DNA from: Streptomyces scabichelini
GTDB lineage: Bacteria; Actinomycetota; Actinomycetes; Streptomycetales; Streptomycetaceae
NCBI RefSeq assembly: GCF_011045015.1
Contig: NZ_JAAKZY010000043.1
Location: forward strand, 1 to 56,995
Direction: 5' to 3'
DNA length: 56,995 nt
Under the pieces are notes generated by a model. It was not told the DNA's origin. It saw only the letters and a program-made list of their open reading frames with translations, and made no database searches. Both the position numbers and the translations under genes were made by a program. Position 1 is the first letter of the stretch. Each line of letters starts with the position of its first letter. Below, in pieces: positions 43,134-51,976 of the stretch.

Positions 43134-43150
43134 ATTCATAATTAATTGAA
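43134..43150. promoter_or_regulatory. Second GntR-type operator (degenerate copy)
   Basis: ATTCATAATTAATTGAA, sharing ATTCATAATTAAT with the reverse complement of 35610-35626 and flanked on the left by GTCAAGA in both sites. It lies between the GH42 gene and the SDR. Confidence 0.6.
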
Positions 43151-43203
43151 ACAGCTATGGTGGTCTCAGCATCGGAAGGGAAGCCGGAAGGGAAGAGCGT
43201 GTG

Positions 43204-43965
43204 ATGACGGACTGCCGCAGGTTGGCCGGACGGGTGGCGGTGATCACCGGCGCCGCCCACGGCATCGGCGCCGCGACGGCCCGCAGACTCGCGGACGAGG
43301 GCGGCCTGGTCGTGCTGACGGACGTGGACGACGCCGCGGGGAAGACGGTCGCGGCGGACATCATGGCGAGCGGAGGGCACGCGGAGTACCTGCGCTGCGA
43401 CGTCACCTCCGCCGCCGACTGGGAGGACCTCGGCCGCCACGTCCGCGAGCGCTACGGGCGGCTGGATGTGCTGCACAGCAACGCCTTCGCCCAGCTGAAC
43501 AAACCCGCCCACGAACTGACCGAGGCCGAGTGGGACGGACAGATGGCCGTGCTGCTGAAACCCGCCTGGCGCGCGATGAAGACCTTCGGGGCCCTCCTGC
43601 GCGAGGCGTCGGGGTCCGTCGTCCTCACCTCCTCGGTGCACGCGGTCATCGGCCTGCCCGGCCATGCCGCGTACGCCGCGGCGAAGGGCGCGCTGTGCTC
43701 ACTGGGACGGCAGCTGGCGGTCGAGTACGGGCCGCACATCAGGGTCAACACCGTGCTGCCCGGCCCCATCCTGACCGCGGCATGGGACGGCATCCCGGAG
43801 AGCGACCGGGGCCGCAGTGTGGCGGCCACGGCGGCCAAGCGGTTCGGGCAGCCGGAGGAAGTGGCCGCCGCGGTCGCCTTCCTGGCGTCCGACGACGCCT
43901 CCTACGTGACCGGCGCGAGCCTCGTGGTTGACGGAGGATGGAGCGTCATGAAGGAGTCCTCGTGA
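43204..43965 (+). CDS. SDR, probable sugar (galactose) 1-dehydrogenase
   Basis: 253 residues from ATG 43204 (GTG 43201 is a one-codon longer start; GGAAGGGAAG precedes both). Classical SDR: VAVITGAAHGIGAATARRLA, SNAFAQL in place of NNAG, catalytic LTSSVHAVIG and YAAAKGAL. It is the first gene of the operon that holds the galactonate enzymes, hence the proposed role as the NAD(P)-dependent first step of De Ley-Doudoroff galactose oxidation, giving galactonolactone. The substrate assignment rests on context. Confidence 0.75.
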   Translation: MTDCRRLAGRVAVITGAAHGIGAATARRLADEGGLVVLTDVDDAAGKTVAADIMASGGHAEYLRCDVTSAADWEDLGRHVRERYGRLDVLHSNAFAQLNKPAHELTEAEWDGQMAVLLKPAWRAMKTFGALLREASGSVVLTSSVHAVIGLPGHAAYAAAKGALCSLGRQLAVEYGPHIRVNTVLPGPILTAAWDGIPESDRGRSVAATAAKRFGQPEEVAAAVAFLASDDASYVTGASLVVDGGWSVMKESS

Positions 43966-43976
43966 CGGGCACACCC

Positions 43977-43994
43977 GACACCGCGTGCGGTGTC
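43977..43994. other. Intercistronic hairpin
   Basis: GACACCGC-GT-GCGGTGTC, an 8-bp perfect stem 12 nt after the SDR stop and before gntR. It may cause partial attenuation or protect the upstream mRNA. Confidence 0.4.
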
Positions 43995-44032
43995 CGAGGT
44001 GCGCGCACAGGACGTGAGGGGAAACGGAGTAC

Positions 44033-44779
44033 ATGGTGATCCAACCCGGCAGAGGACTGCACGGCCAGGCCCTGGAGGAGATAGGCCGGCGCATCGTCCG
44101 CGGTGACTACCCGCCGGGCTCCGTGCTCTACCCGGACCAGCTCGAAACCGACCTGGGCGTGAGCAAGACCGTGGTGCGCGAGGCGCTTCGGGTGCTGGCC
44201 TCCAAGGGCCTGATCGAGTCACGGCAGAAGCGCGGCACCATGATCCGGCCCCGTGCGCACTGGAACCTGCTCGACAGCGACCTGCTGCGCTGGCAGGGCA
44301 GCAGCTCCCCGACGGACAGCTTCCTGGAGGATCTCGCCGAGGTTCGCTCCATCGTGGAGCCCGCCGGTGCGCGCCTGGCCGCGGTCCGCCGCACCGAGTC
44401 GGACCTGGCCGCGATGCAGAAGGCTCTCGACGCGATGGCAGCGGCCGGGACGGACGCGGACGCGATGGTCGAGGCGGACCTCGCCTTCCACCGCGCCCTG
44501 CTGGACGCGGCACACAACGAACTGCTCAGCCGGATGGAGGTCGTCATCGAGGCCGGTCTCGGCATTCGGGACCGGATCGTCCACGGCGCCCAGCATTTCT
44601 CGGATTCCGTACCGGTGCACCGGGAACTGCTGCAGGCGATCGAGGCGGGCGCCCCCGACGCCGCCGCCGCTGCCGTCGAGTCCCTGCTCGCGCAGGCGTC
44701 CGAGGACCTGGTGGCCGTGAAGTCGCAAGACCTGGGCGGCGCCCCCACCACCGACGCCGCACCGGAGGAAACCCCTTGA
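44033..44779 (+). CDS. dgoR: FadR-subfamily GntR regulator (DgoR-like)
   Basis: 248 residues, ATG 44033. Winged helix at the N-terminus: EEIGRRIVRGDYPPGSVLYPDQLETDLGVSKTVVREALRVLASKGLIESRQKRGTMI. The all-helical FadR-C domain follows (EDLAEVRSIVEPAGARLAA, EADLAFHRALLDAAHNELL, HRELLQAIEAGAPDAA) with metal-binding His positions. It overlaps the dehydratase gene by 4 nt (TTGA), so it likely senses galactonate or a later intermediate. The two AT-rich palindromes at 35610 and 43134 are the probable operators. Confidence 0.85.
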   Translation: MVIQPGRGLHGQALEEIGRRIVRGDYPPGSVLYPDQLETDLGVSKTVVREALRVLASKGLIESRQKRGTMIRPRAHWNLLDSDLLRWQGSSSPTDSFLEDLAEVRSIVEPAGARLAAVRRTESDLAAMQKALDAMAAAGTDADAMVEADLAFHRALLDAAHNELLSRMEVVIEAGLGIRDRIVHGAQHFSDSVPVHRELLQAIEAGAPDAAAAAVESLLAQASEDLVAVKSQDLGGAPTTDAAPEETP

Positions 44780-45921
44780 AAATAACCGGACTTGAGACCT
44801 TCCTCGTGGCACCGCGCTGGCTCTTCCTGCGCATCGACACCGACGAGGGCATCACCGGCTGGGGAGAGCCGGTGATCGAGGGCCGCGCCGAGACCGTCCG
44901 CGCCGCGGTCCACGAACTGGAGGACTACCTCCTCGGCCAGGACCCCCTGCGCATCGAGGACCACTGGCAGGTGCTCACCAAGGGCGGCTTCTACCGCGGC
45001 GGTCCGATCCTCTCCAGCGCCGTCGCCGGCATCGACCAGGCACTCTGGGACATCGCCGGCAAGACCTACGGCGTACCGGTGCACCGGCTCCTCGGCGGGC
45101 CGGTGCGTGACAAGGTGCGGATGTACGCCTGGATCGGCGGAGACCGCCCGTCCGACGTGGCCCAGCTGGCCAGGCAGCAGACAGAGGCCGGCTTCACCGC
45201 CGTGAAGATGAACGGCTCGGCCGAGCTCGCCCCGATCGACACCCCCGCACGCACCAATGAGGTCGTCGACCGGGTCGCGGCCGTCCGAGAAGTCCTCGGC
45301 GACGAGCGGGATGTGGTCGTCGACTTCCACGGCCGGGTCTCGACCGCCATGTCCCGCCGCCTGCTCCCCCTGCTCGAACCACTCCATCCGCTGTTCGTCG
45401 AGGAGCCCGTTCTGCCGGAGCACTCGAGTCACCTGCGCAGCCTGGTGGAATCCACCAGTGTGCCGCTGGCCGTCGGTGAACGCCTCTACTCCCGCTGGGA
45501 CTTCCGTGACGTACTGACCAGCGGGATCGCCGTCGCACAGCCCGACCTGTCGCACGCGGGCGGTATCTCCGAGGTCCGCCGAATCGCGGCCATGGCCGAG
45601 ACGTACGACGTCGCCCTGGCCCCGCACTGCCCCCTCGGCCCGATCGCCCTGGCCGCAAGCCTGCAGATCGCCTTCGCGGTGCCGAACTTCCTCATCCAGG
45701 AACAGAGTCTGGGCATCCACTACAACCAGCAGAGCGACCTGCTGGACTACGTGATGGACCCGGAGCCCTTCCGCTTCGACGACGGCCACGCCGTCGCGAG
45801 CCCCCGGCCGGGTCTTGGCGTGGAGATCGACGAGAAGGCGGTACGCCGCGCCGCCGAGACCGGACACCGCTGGCGCAACCCCGTATGGCGGCGCTCCGAC
45901 GGCTCGTTCACCGAGTGGTGA
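44776..45921 (+). CDS. dgoD: D-galactonate dehydratase
   Basis: 381 residues. TTG 44776 is the start, with GGAGGAA five nt upstream and coupling to the preceding stop. Enolase superfamily, mandelate racemase group: VVVDFHGRVS contains the DxH pair typical for DgoD, followed by FVEEPVLPE (metal Glu), LAVGERLYS (metal Glu), QPDLSHAGGISE and the base His in APHCPLGPIALAAS. Length and motifs match DgoD closely. Converts D-galactonate to 2-dehydro-3-deoxygalactonate in the cytoplasm. Confidence 0.92.
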   Translation: MKITGLETFLVAPRWLFLRIDTDEGITGWGEPVIEGRAETVRAAVHELEDYLLGQDPLRIEDHWQVLTKGGFYRGGPILSSAVAGIDQALWDIAGKTYGVPVHRLLGGPVRDKVRMYAWIGGDRPSDVAQLARQQTEAGFTAVKMNGSAELAPIDTPARTNEVVDRVAAVREVLGDERDVVVDFHGRVSTAMSRRLLPLLEPLHPLFVEEPVLPEHSSHLRSLVESTSVPLAVGERLYSRWDFRDVLTSGIAVAQPDLSHAGGISEVRRIAAMAETYDVALAPHCPLGPIALAASLQIAFAVPNFLIQEQSLGIHYNQQSDLLDYVMDPEPFRFDDGHAVASPRPGLGVEIDEKAVRRAAETGHRWRNPVWRRSDGSFTEW

Positions 45922-45981
45922 CCTGCCCGCCGGCCAAGCCCTTCCGCACCCCGTAACCCCGCACCCAGGAGTACCCACCTC

Positions 45982-46602
45982 ATGGATCTCGTGGCATCGC
46001 TGCGCGCCCATCGCCTGCTGGCGGTCGTGCGCGGCACCGACCCCGACGCAGCTCTGCGCACCGTACTCACCCTCGCCGAAGAGGGCATCGACCTCATCGA
46101 GGTCTCGCTGACCACCGACAACGCGACGAAGGTGATCGCACAGGCACGTGCCGAACTCGGCCCCGAAGCGCTGTTGGGCGCCGGAACCGTGCGTACGACC
46201 GCCGACGCCAGCCGCGCCGTGGACGCCGGAGCGTCGTTTCTCGTGACCCCCGCGCTCGTCGACGGCCTGCAGTCCGTCGCCGTACCGGTGCTGATGGGCG
46301 CACTGACACCCAGCGAGACCGAACTCGCCCTTGCCCGGGGCGCCGGCGCGGTCAAGCTGTTCCCGGCCTCCCTCGGCGGCCCCGGCTATCTGCGGGCATT
46401 GCGCGACCCGTTCCCCGACGTGCCCTTCGTGCCCGTCGGCGGAGTGGACGCGGCGGCCGCCCGCGCCTACCTCGACCAGGGCGCGATCGCCGTCGGCGTG
46501 GGCTCACCCCTCATCGGTGACGCGGCACATGGCGGCGATCTGGCCCAACTCCGCAGCCGCGCGGCAGCGTTCCGCGAAGCAGTCCCCCGCGGTACGCGAT
46601 GA
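45982..46602 (+). CDS. dgoA: 2-dehydro-3-deoxy-6-phosphogalactonate aldolase
   Basis: 206 residues. KDPG/KDPGal aldolase family: LLAVVRGTDPDAAL, catalytic Glu40 in IDLIEVSLTT, LLGAGTVRT, FLVTPALV and Schiff-base Lys125 in GAVKLFPAS. Splits the phosphorylated keto-deoxy acid to pyruvate and glyceraldehyde 3-phosphate. Starts 60 nt after dgoD; overlaps the kinase gene by 4 nt (ATGA). KDPGal rather than KDPG is chosen because of the neighbouring galactonate dehydratase. Confidence 0.9.
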   Translation: MDLVASLRAHRLLAVVRGTDPDAALRTVLTLAEEGIDLIEVSLTTDNATKVIAQARAELGPEALLGAGTVRTTADASRAVDAGASFLVTPALVDGLQSVAVPVLMGALTPSETELALARGAGAVKLFPASLGGPGYLRALRDPFPDVPFVPVGGVDAAAARAYLDQGAIAVGVGSPLIGDAAHGGDLAQLRSRAAAFREAVPRGTR

Positions 46603-47600
46603 TGGCGCCTCCAACCGACCCCTCCCTGCCCGGATCCCTGCCCGATTCCCTGCCCGAAGTCGTCACCTTCGGCGAGACGATGGCGGCGCTCCGAGCCGGA
46701 GGCGCGCTGCGGCTCGGCGGGAGTCTCGGGCTCTCCGTCGCGGGAGCCGAATCCAATGTCGCGATCGGCCTCGCCCGGCTCGGGCACCGGGTGCGCTGGG
46801 TCGGCCGGGTCGGCGCGGACGAGCTCGGCGCACTGGTGCTGCGCACACTCCGCGCCGAGAGCGTCGACATCGGCCACGCCGTCACCGACGACGCCGGCCG
46901 TCCCACGGGACTGCTGCTGACGGAGCCCCGCATGGGCACGCTGACCCGCGTCAGCTACTACCGCACCGGTTCGGCGGGTTCGGCCCTTGCCCCGGCTGAC
47001 GTGCTGCCCGCTCTGAGTACCGGAACGCGCGTCCTGCATCTGACCGGTATCACACCCGCGCTCGGCCCCTCGGCGGCCGAGGCCGTACGGGCCGCCGTCA
47101 TGGCAGCCCGCGAGGCCGGCATCACCGTATGCCTCGACGTCAACTACCGGTCGCGGCTGTGGAGTTCGGACCTTGCCCGTGCGACTCTGCGGCCCCTGCT
47201 GGCCTGCACCGACCTCCTCATCGCCTCCGAGGACGAACTGCCGATGGTGCTGAAGCGACCGGGCGCGGACGAACGCGAGAGCGTGGACAGTCTCCTGACC
47301 GAAGGTGTCAGCGAGGTGGTCGTCAAGCGCGGCGCTCGCGGAGCGACCTGCTTCACCTCCCGGGAAACGGTGGACCGCGCGGCACGGCGAGTCGAAGCGG
47401 TCGATCTGGTCGGCGCGGGCGACGCCTTCGTGGCCGGATACCTGTCCGGCTTCCTCCAGGGCGCCGACGTCCCGGCCCGACTGGACCGAGCCGTCACCAC
47501 CGCGGCCTTCGCCGTCGCCACCCGGGGCGACTGGGAGGGCCTGCCGAGTCAGGACGAACTCGGCCTGCTGGACGAGGCCGACGGCACCACCATCCGCTGA
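46599..47600 (+). CDS. PfkB-family 2-dehydro-3-deoxygluconokinase-like (KDGal kinase)
   Basis: 333 residues. Ribokinase fold: VTFGETMAALR and GAESNVAIGLARLG near the start, and PfkB signature 2 DLVGAGDAFVAGYLSG with catalytic Asp near residue 276. Enterobacterial DgoK is a different fold, so this PfkB enzyme substitutes for it. Phosphorylates 2-dehydro-3-deoxygalactonate, inferred from position between aldolase and lactonase genes. ATG overlaps the aldolase stop. Confidence 0.85.
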   Translation: MMAPPTDPSLPGSLPDSLPEVVTFGETMAALRAGGALRLGGSLGLSVAGAESNVAIGLARLGHRVRWVGRVGADELGALVLRTLRAESVDIGHAVTDDAGRPTGLLLTEPRMGTLTRVSYYRTGSAGSALAPADVLPALSTGTRVLHLTGITPALGPSAAEAVRAAVMAAREAGITVCLDVNYRSRLWSSDLARATLRPLLACTDLLIASEDELPMVLKRPGADERESVDSLLTEGVSEVVVKRGARGATCFTSRETVDRAARRVEAVDLVGAGDAFVAGYLSGFLQGADVPARLDRAVTTAAFAVATRGDWEGLPSQDELGLLDEADGTTIR

Positions 47601-47614
47601 CCTGGGAGAACGAC

Positions 47615-48505
47615 ATGGCATCCGCCGCGCATCAGGAGACGGCCATCGCGGTCCACGGCGACTACGAACTCGCCGAAGGAGGCCGCTGGGTCGGTGACCG
47701 GTACGTATACGTGGACATCCTCAGCGGCCGGCTCTTCGAACTGCGGGACGGCACAACCGGGCACGCCCCGCGGCAACTGGCCCGGCTCGACGTGCCGCTC
47801 GGCGCCGTCGCGCCGGTCCACGGACGTCCAGGCACCTGGATCGCCGCGGCAGGCACCGGAATCGCCCTGCTCGGACCCGACGGCGACCTGGAGTGGCTGG
47901 ACCGTCCGGAGGACCGCACCCCTGTCCCCACCCGCATGAACGACGGTGTCGCAGACCGGGCCGGCCGCTTCTGGGCCGGCAGCATGCCCTACGACGGCAC
48001 ACCGGGCGCGGGATCGCTGTACCGCACGGACACCGACGGCACGGTGGTCCGCGTGCTCGACGGCCTGACCGTCGTCAACGGGCCGGCGTTCACCGCCGAC
48101 GGCACGACCATGTACCTGGCGGACAGCGCTGCCGGCACCGTCCTGCGCTGCCATGTCGATCCGGCCACGGGCGACCTCACCGGCCCCGAGACCTTTGTCC
48201 GCTTCCACGGTGGCGAAGGAAGCCCCGACGGCATGACCGTCGACGACGAGGGCTGCCTGTGGGTGGCGGTTTGGGGCGGCAGTTCGGTCCGCCGGTACCA
48301 CCCGGACGGCCGCCTGCTCATGGCGCTGGCCCTGCCGGCCACGCAACCCACCTCGGTGTGTCTGCATCCCTCGGACTCACGCATCCTGATCACCACCGCC
48401 CGCTACGGGATGACGAACCCGACGGCGTCCGCGGGCGCGGTACTGACCGCCCCCGTACCCGCCCGCGCCCCGGCCGCGGCCGCCGCGGTGATCTCCACCG
48501 CGTAG
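47615..48505 (+). CDS. SMP-30/gluconolactonase-family lactonase
   Basis: 296 residues, ATG 47615, 14 nt after the kinase stop with GGGAG upstream. Six-bladed propeller of the regucalcin/SMP-30 family: LAEGGRWVGDRYVYVDI (metal Glu), RMNDGVADRAGRFWAGSM, GLTVVNGPAFTADGTTMYLAD (metal Asn) and GSPDGMTVDDEGCLWVAVW (metal Asp). It should open galactonolactone, linking the SDR product to dgoD and completing the pathway. Last gene of the operon. Confidence 0.87.
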   Translation: MASAAHQETAIAVHGDYELAEGGRWVGDRYVYVDILSGRLFELRDGTTGHAPRQLARLDVPLGAVAPVHGRPGTWIAAAGTGIALLGPDGDLEWLDRPEDRTPVPTRMNDGVADRAGRFWAGSMPYDGTPGAGSLYRTDTDGTVVRVLDGLTVVNGPAFTADGTTMYLADSAAGTVLRCHVDPATGDLTGPETFVRFHGGEGSPDGMTVDDEGCLWVAVWGGSSVRRYHPDGRLLMALALPATQPTSVCLHPSDSRILITTARYGMTNPTASAGAVLTAPVPARAPAAAAAVISTA

Positions 48506-48519
48506 ACCGTCCGGCGGAC

Positions 48520-48549
48520 GGCAGGTCCGCTTTCGCAGACCGGCCTGCC
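48520..48549. terminator. Hairpin between convergent lactonase and xdhC
   Basis: GGCAGGTC (48520-48527), loop CGCTTTCGCA, GACC-gg-CCTGCC (48538-48549), i.e. eight paired positions with a GG bulge and ten or more in total. Immediately outside both stop codons. Confidence 0.4.
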
Positions 48550-49686
48550 TCACTCACCGCCCGGGGCGGGCACCCGCTCGTCGATGTGGATCGGGCCGGA
48601 AAGGCCGGACAAGGGCAGGCCGGTTCCCTGGTGGTCGGCGGCGATGATCTCCGCGGTGATGGAGACAGCCGTCTCCTCGGGCGTACGGGCGCCGAGGTCG
48701 AGGCCGATCGGGGAGTGCAGCCGGGCGAGTTGTTCCTTGGTGACGCCCGCCTCGTGCAGGAGGCGCAGGCGTTCGTCGTGGGTGCGCCGGGAGCCCATCG
48801 CGCCGATGTAGCCGACGGGCAGGTCGAGGGCCAGGCGCAGCAGGGGGATGTCGAACTTGGCGTCGTGGGTGAGGACACAGACGGCGGTACGGGCGTCCAC
48901 CGCCGTGCGCTCCAGGTAGCGGTGGGGCCAGTCGACCACGACCTCGTCCGCGTACGGAAAGCGGGCCGCGGTGGCGAAGACGGGGCGGGCGTCGCACACG
49001 GTGACCCGGTAGCCGAGGAAGGCCCCGGCCCGGCTGAGGGCGGCGGCGAAGTCGACGGCGCCGAAGACCAGCATGCGGGGGCGGGACGCGTGGACGTGGA
49101 CGAGGGCGGTCAGCGGTTCGAGGCAGGTGTCCGCCTCACCGCCGACCGTGACGCGGGCGGTGCGGCCCGCCCGCAGCAGGGCCCGGGCTTCGTCCGCCAC
49201 CAGCTGGCCCGCCGGCCCGCCGTCCAGGGTGCCGTAGGTCATGCTGCCGTCGCCGAGGACGCTCAGGGTCGAACCGAGGAGGTCGCGCGGACCGTCCACG
49301 ATCTGGGCCACGGCAGCGGGCCGGCCCTCCGCGACGTCGGCGAGGGCTGCCGCGAGGTGCGGCTCGGCCACGGGATCGACACGCCGGACGAGGACGTCGA
49401 GTTCGCCGCCGCAGGTCAGCCCGGCAGCGAAGGCGTCGTCGTCGGAGTAGCCGAACCAGGCGCGCTGCGGAGCGCCCCGATCGTGAAGCACCTGTTGGCA
49501 CAGCTCGTACACCGCGCCCTCCACGCAGCCGCCGGAGATGCTGCCGACCGCGTTGCCGACCGCGTCCACCGCGACCGAGGTCCCGGTCGGCAGGGGTGCG
49601 CTGCCGTGCACGTCGACGACGGTGGCCAGGGCGAAGGGACGTGCTTCGCGGCACCAGCGGTTCAATGTGTCCGCGATGTTCAGCAT
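48550..49686 (-). CDS. XdhC/CoxI-family molybdenum enzyme maturation protein
   Basis: 378 residues from ATG 49686 after GAAGGA; the frame is open earlier without a site. XdhC features: FALATVVDVHGSAPLPTGTSVAVD, GSISGGCVEGAVYE, and the C-terminal Rossmann domain (MLVFGAVDFAAALSRAGAFLGYRVTVCDARPVF, LDLPVGYIGAMGSRRTHDERL). Such proteins sulfurate or insert the molybdenum cofactor into xanthine-dehydrogenase-family enzymes. Last gene after the PaoABC-like subunits, 88 nt downstream of them. Confidence 0.88.
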   Translation of the reverse strand: MLNIADTLNRWCREARPFALATVVDVHGSAPLPTGTSVAVDAVGNAVGSISGGCVEGAVYELCQQVLHDRGAPQRAWFGYSDDDAFAAGLTCGGELDVLVRRVDPVAEPHLAAALADVAEGRPAAVAQIVDGPRDLLGSTLSVLGDGSMTYGTLDGGPAGQLVADEARALLRAGRTARVTVGGEADTCLEPLTALVHVHASRPRMLVFGAVDFAAALSRAGAFLGYRVTVCDARPVFATAARFPYADEVVVDWPHRYLERTAVDARTAVCVLTHDAKFDIPLLRLALDLPVGYIGAMGSRRTHDERLRLLHEAGVTKEQLARLHSPIGLDLGARTPEETAVSITAEIIAADHQGTGLPLSGLSGPIHIDERVPAPGGE

Positions 49687-49774
49687 GAACAGGTCCTTCG
49701 TGCAAAGGGGTGGGGCGGGCCGCCGCCACGCCGCCGGAGATCGCTCTACGCGGCGGCGGCCCTGGAAGCGGGCG

Positions 49775-51976
49775 TCAGAGCAACGCCTCGGCCGTGATGG
49801 GCAGTTCGCGGACCCGGCGGCCGGTGGCGTTGAAGACCGCGTTGGCGATGGCGGGTGCCACACCGCAGATCACGAGCTCGGCAAGGCCCTTCACGCCGAG
49901 CGGGTCGGCGTCGTAGTCCTCCCCGTCGAGGTAGATCGCCCTGAGGTCGGGGATGTCGGCGTTGACCGGGATCAGGTAGTCGGCGAGGTTGGCGTTGACG
50001 ATCCGGCCGTCGCGGTGATCGGTCACCGTGTGCTCGAGCAGAGCCGCCCCGATGCCGCCCACCATGCCGCCGATCGCCTGGCTGTCGGCCAGCTTGGGGC
50101 TGATGATGCGGCCCGCGTCGTACACGGAGAGCATCCGCCGCACCCGCACCAGACCCAGCGTCGCGTCCACCGCCACCTCGGTGAAGGTCGCGCTGTAGCC
50201 GCTGATGGAGAACCGCTCGCCCCCCGGCGGGGAAAAGGAGGCCTCCGCTTCGAGACGGGTGCGGTCGTTGCGGGTCAGCAGCCGCTGGTACGACTCGCCG
50301 CGCGCCGGATTCCCCCGCACGTGCAGCCGGCCGCCCTGGACCACGACGTCGTCGGCCGACACCCCGTGCAGCGGCGATTTCTCGTCCTCGACGGCCAGTC
50401 GGATCGCCTGCCGCCGGAGCTTGTTGCAGACGTCGAGGGTGGCGGAGCCGACGCTCGCCATCGTCTGGGAACCACCGTGCGGCGGGGTCCGCGGGTAGCG
50501 GGAGTCGCCGAGCCGGTAGTCGACCGCGCGCATGGCCAGCCCCAGCGCGTCAGCGGCCACCTGGGTCTGGGAGGTGTACGTGCCCGGGCCCATGTCGCTG
50601 GTGGCGGACTCGATCACCGCCGTGCCGTCGGCGTTCAGGCGGCCCCGGGAGTCGGCCGCGGCGACCGCCGTGTGGTACACGCCCGAGGCCATGCCCAGGC
50701 CGATCAGCCAGTCGCCGTCACGCGTCGAGCGCGGCTTCGGGTTGCGCCGGTCCCAGCCGAACTCGCGGGCGCCGACCGTATAGCACTCGCGCAGCCGGCG
50801 CGTGGAGAACGGCAGGTTGTTCGACGGGTCCTCGGCGGGCTCGTTGCGCCGGCGCAGCTCGACCGGGTCGATGCCGAGCTCGTGGGCGAGTTCGTCCATG
50901 GCCGACTCGACGGCGAAGACCCCCGTGGCGGCGCCGGGTCCGCGCATCCAGATCGGGCTGTTCACGTCCAGAGGCACCGTCCGATAGGCCTGGCGGACAT
51001 TGGGCGTGCTGTAGAGCATCTGCCCCGGCGTCATGACGGCCTCGGTGAACGTCTCGTACGACGAGGTCTCCGAGTCGATCACTTGGTCCGTGGCGACCAG
51101 GCGGCCGCGCCGGTCGCTGCCGACACGCATCCGGTACTCGTAGGCGGGCCGGAAACCGGTGCCGAAGTACATCTGCTTGCGGGTCAGGACGAGCTTGACC
51201 GGACGGCCGGTCTCGCGGGCGGCCAGCGCGGCGACCACGGTGTGCGGCCAGCCGCGCAGCCCGCTGCCGAAGCCGCCCCCGACGAAGGGATTGATGATCC
51301 GCACGGAGTCCAGCGGCACACCGAACACCGTGGAGAGCTCGGTCTGCGTGCCCAGTACCCACTGCGTCTTGTCCCACAGGGTGAGCCGGTTGCCGTCCCA
51401 GCGGGCGATCGTGGCGTGCGGCTCCATCGGATTGTGGTGCTCGCGCGCCAGGCGATACGTCGCGTCCAGCCGTACGTCAGCGTCGCGCAGCCCGGCTGCC
51501 GCGTCACCGCGTGTGTAGGTGTCCGGCACACCCGGCTCGCCCTCGGCGAGGTCCGTGGTGGGCCGCTCGGCGTCGTATTCGACCTTCACCAGGCTCGCGC
51601 CGTGCTGCGCGGACTCCAGGGTGGTGGCCACCACGACGGCGACCGGCTGACCGTGGAAGAGCACCCGGTCGTCCTGGAAGACCCGCAACCTGCGGCCGGG
51701 GGGATTGTTCGACGTGGGCGACATAGGGTTGTCGCGGTACGGCAGCGTCGGCGCGTTGCCATGGTGGATCACCCGCAGTACGCCCGGGACGGCTTCGGCG
51801 TCGCCGGTGTCGACGGACGTGATACGGCCGCGGCCGACGCTCGCGTCGACGATGACGGCGTGCACCATCCCCTCGACGTCGAACTCGGCGGCGTACTGTG
51901 CCTCGCCCGTGACCTTCAGCCGCCCGTCCACCCGGGACAGCGGCGCACCCACGGCTGCCTGCGGCTGGGGACTCAC
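49775..51976 (-). CDS. paoC: Molybdopterin-binding subunit of aldehyde oxidoreductase (PaoC/YagR-like)
   Basis: 733 residues from GTG 51976 (AGGAGG upstream); overlaps the FAD subunit stop (GTGA). Xanthine-dehydrogenase family large subunit: GQPVAVVVATTLESAQHGA, NPFVGGGFGSGLRGWPHT, WMRGPGAATGVFAVESAMDELA (where the usual RAPG is RGPG) and GVKGLAELVICGVAPAIANAVFNA containing the catalytic Glu near the C-terminus. Together with the next two genes it makes a hydroxylase of aldehydes or heterocycles in the periplasmic-like space or cytoplasm, depending on the Tat signal of the Fe-S subunit. Confidence 0.9.
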   Translation of the reverse strand: MSPQPQAAVGAPLSRVDGRLKVTGEAQYAAEFDVEGMVHAVIVDASVGRGRITSVDTGDAEAVPGVLRVIHHGNAPTLPYRDNPMSPTSNNPPGRRLRVFQDDRVLFHGQPVAVVVATTLESAQHGASLVKVEYDAERPTTDLAEGEPGVPDTYTRGDAAAGLRDADVRLDATYRLAREHHNPMEPHATIARWDGNRLTLWDKTQWVLGTQTELSTVFGVPLDSVRIINPFVGGGFGSGLRGWPHTVVAALAARETGRPVKLVLTRKQMYFGTGFRPAYEYRMRVGSDRRGRLVATDQVIDSETSSYETFTEAVMTPGQMLYSTPNVRQAYRTVPLDVNSPIWMRGPGAATGVFAVESAMDELAHELGIDPVELRRRNEPAEDPSNNLPFSTRRLRECYTVGAREFGWDRRNPKPRSTRDGDWLIGLGMASGVYHTAVAAADSRGRLNADGTAVIESATSDMGPGTYTSQTQVAADALGLAMRAVDYRLGDSRYPRTPPHGGSQTMASVGSATLDVCNKLRRQAIRLAVEDEKSPLHGVSADDVVVQGGRLHVRGNPARGESYQRLLTRNDRTRLEAEASFSPPGGERFSISGYSATFTEVAVDATLGLVRVRRMLSVYDAGRIISPKLADSQAIGGMVGGIGAALLEHTVTDHRDGRIVNANLADYLIPVNADIPDLRAIYLDGEDYDADPLGVKGLAELVICGVAPAIANAVFNATGRRVRELPITAEALL

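Noticed and set aside
47129..47614. N-terminal extension of the lactonase to 458 residues
   Set aside because: The extra segment overlaps the PfkB kinase in another frame; ATG 47615 has a proper site and begins the propeller.
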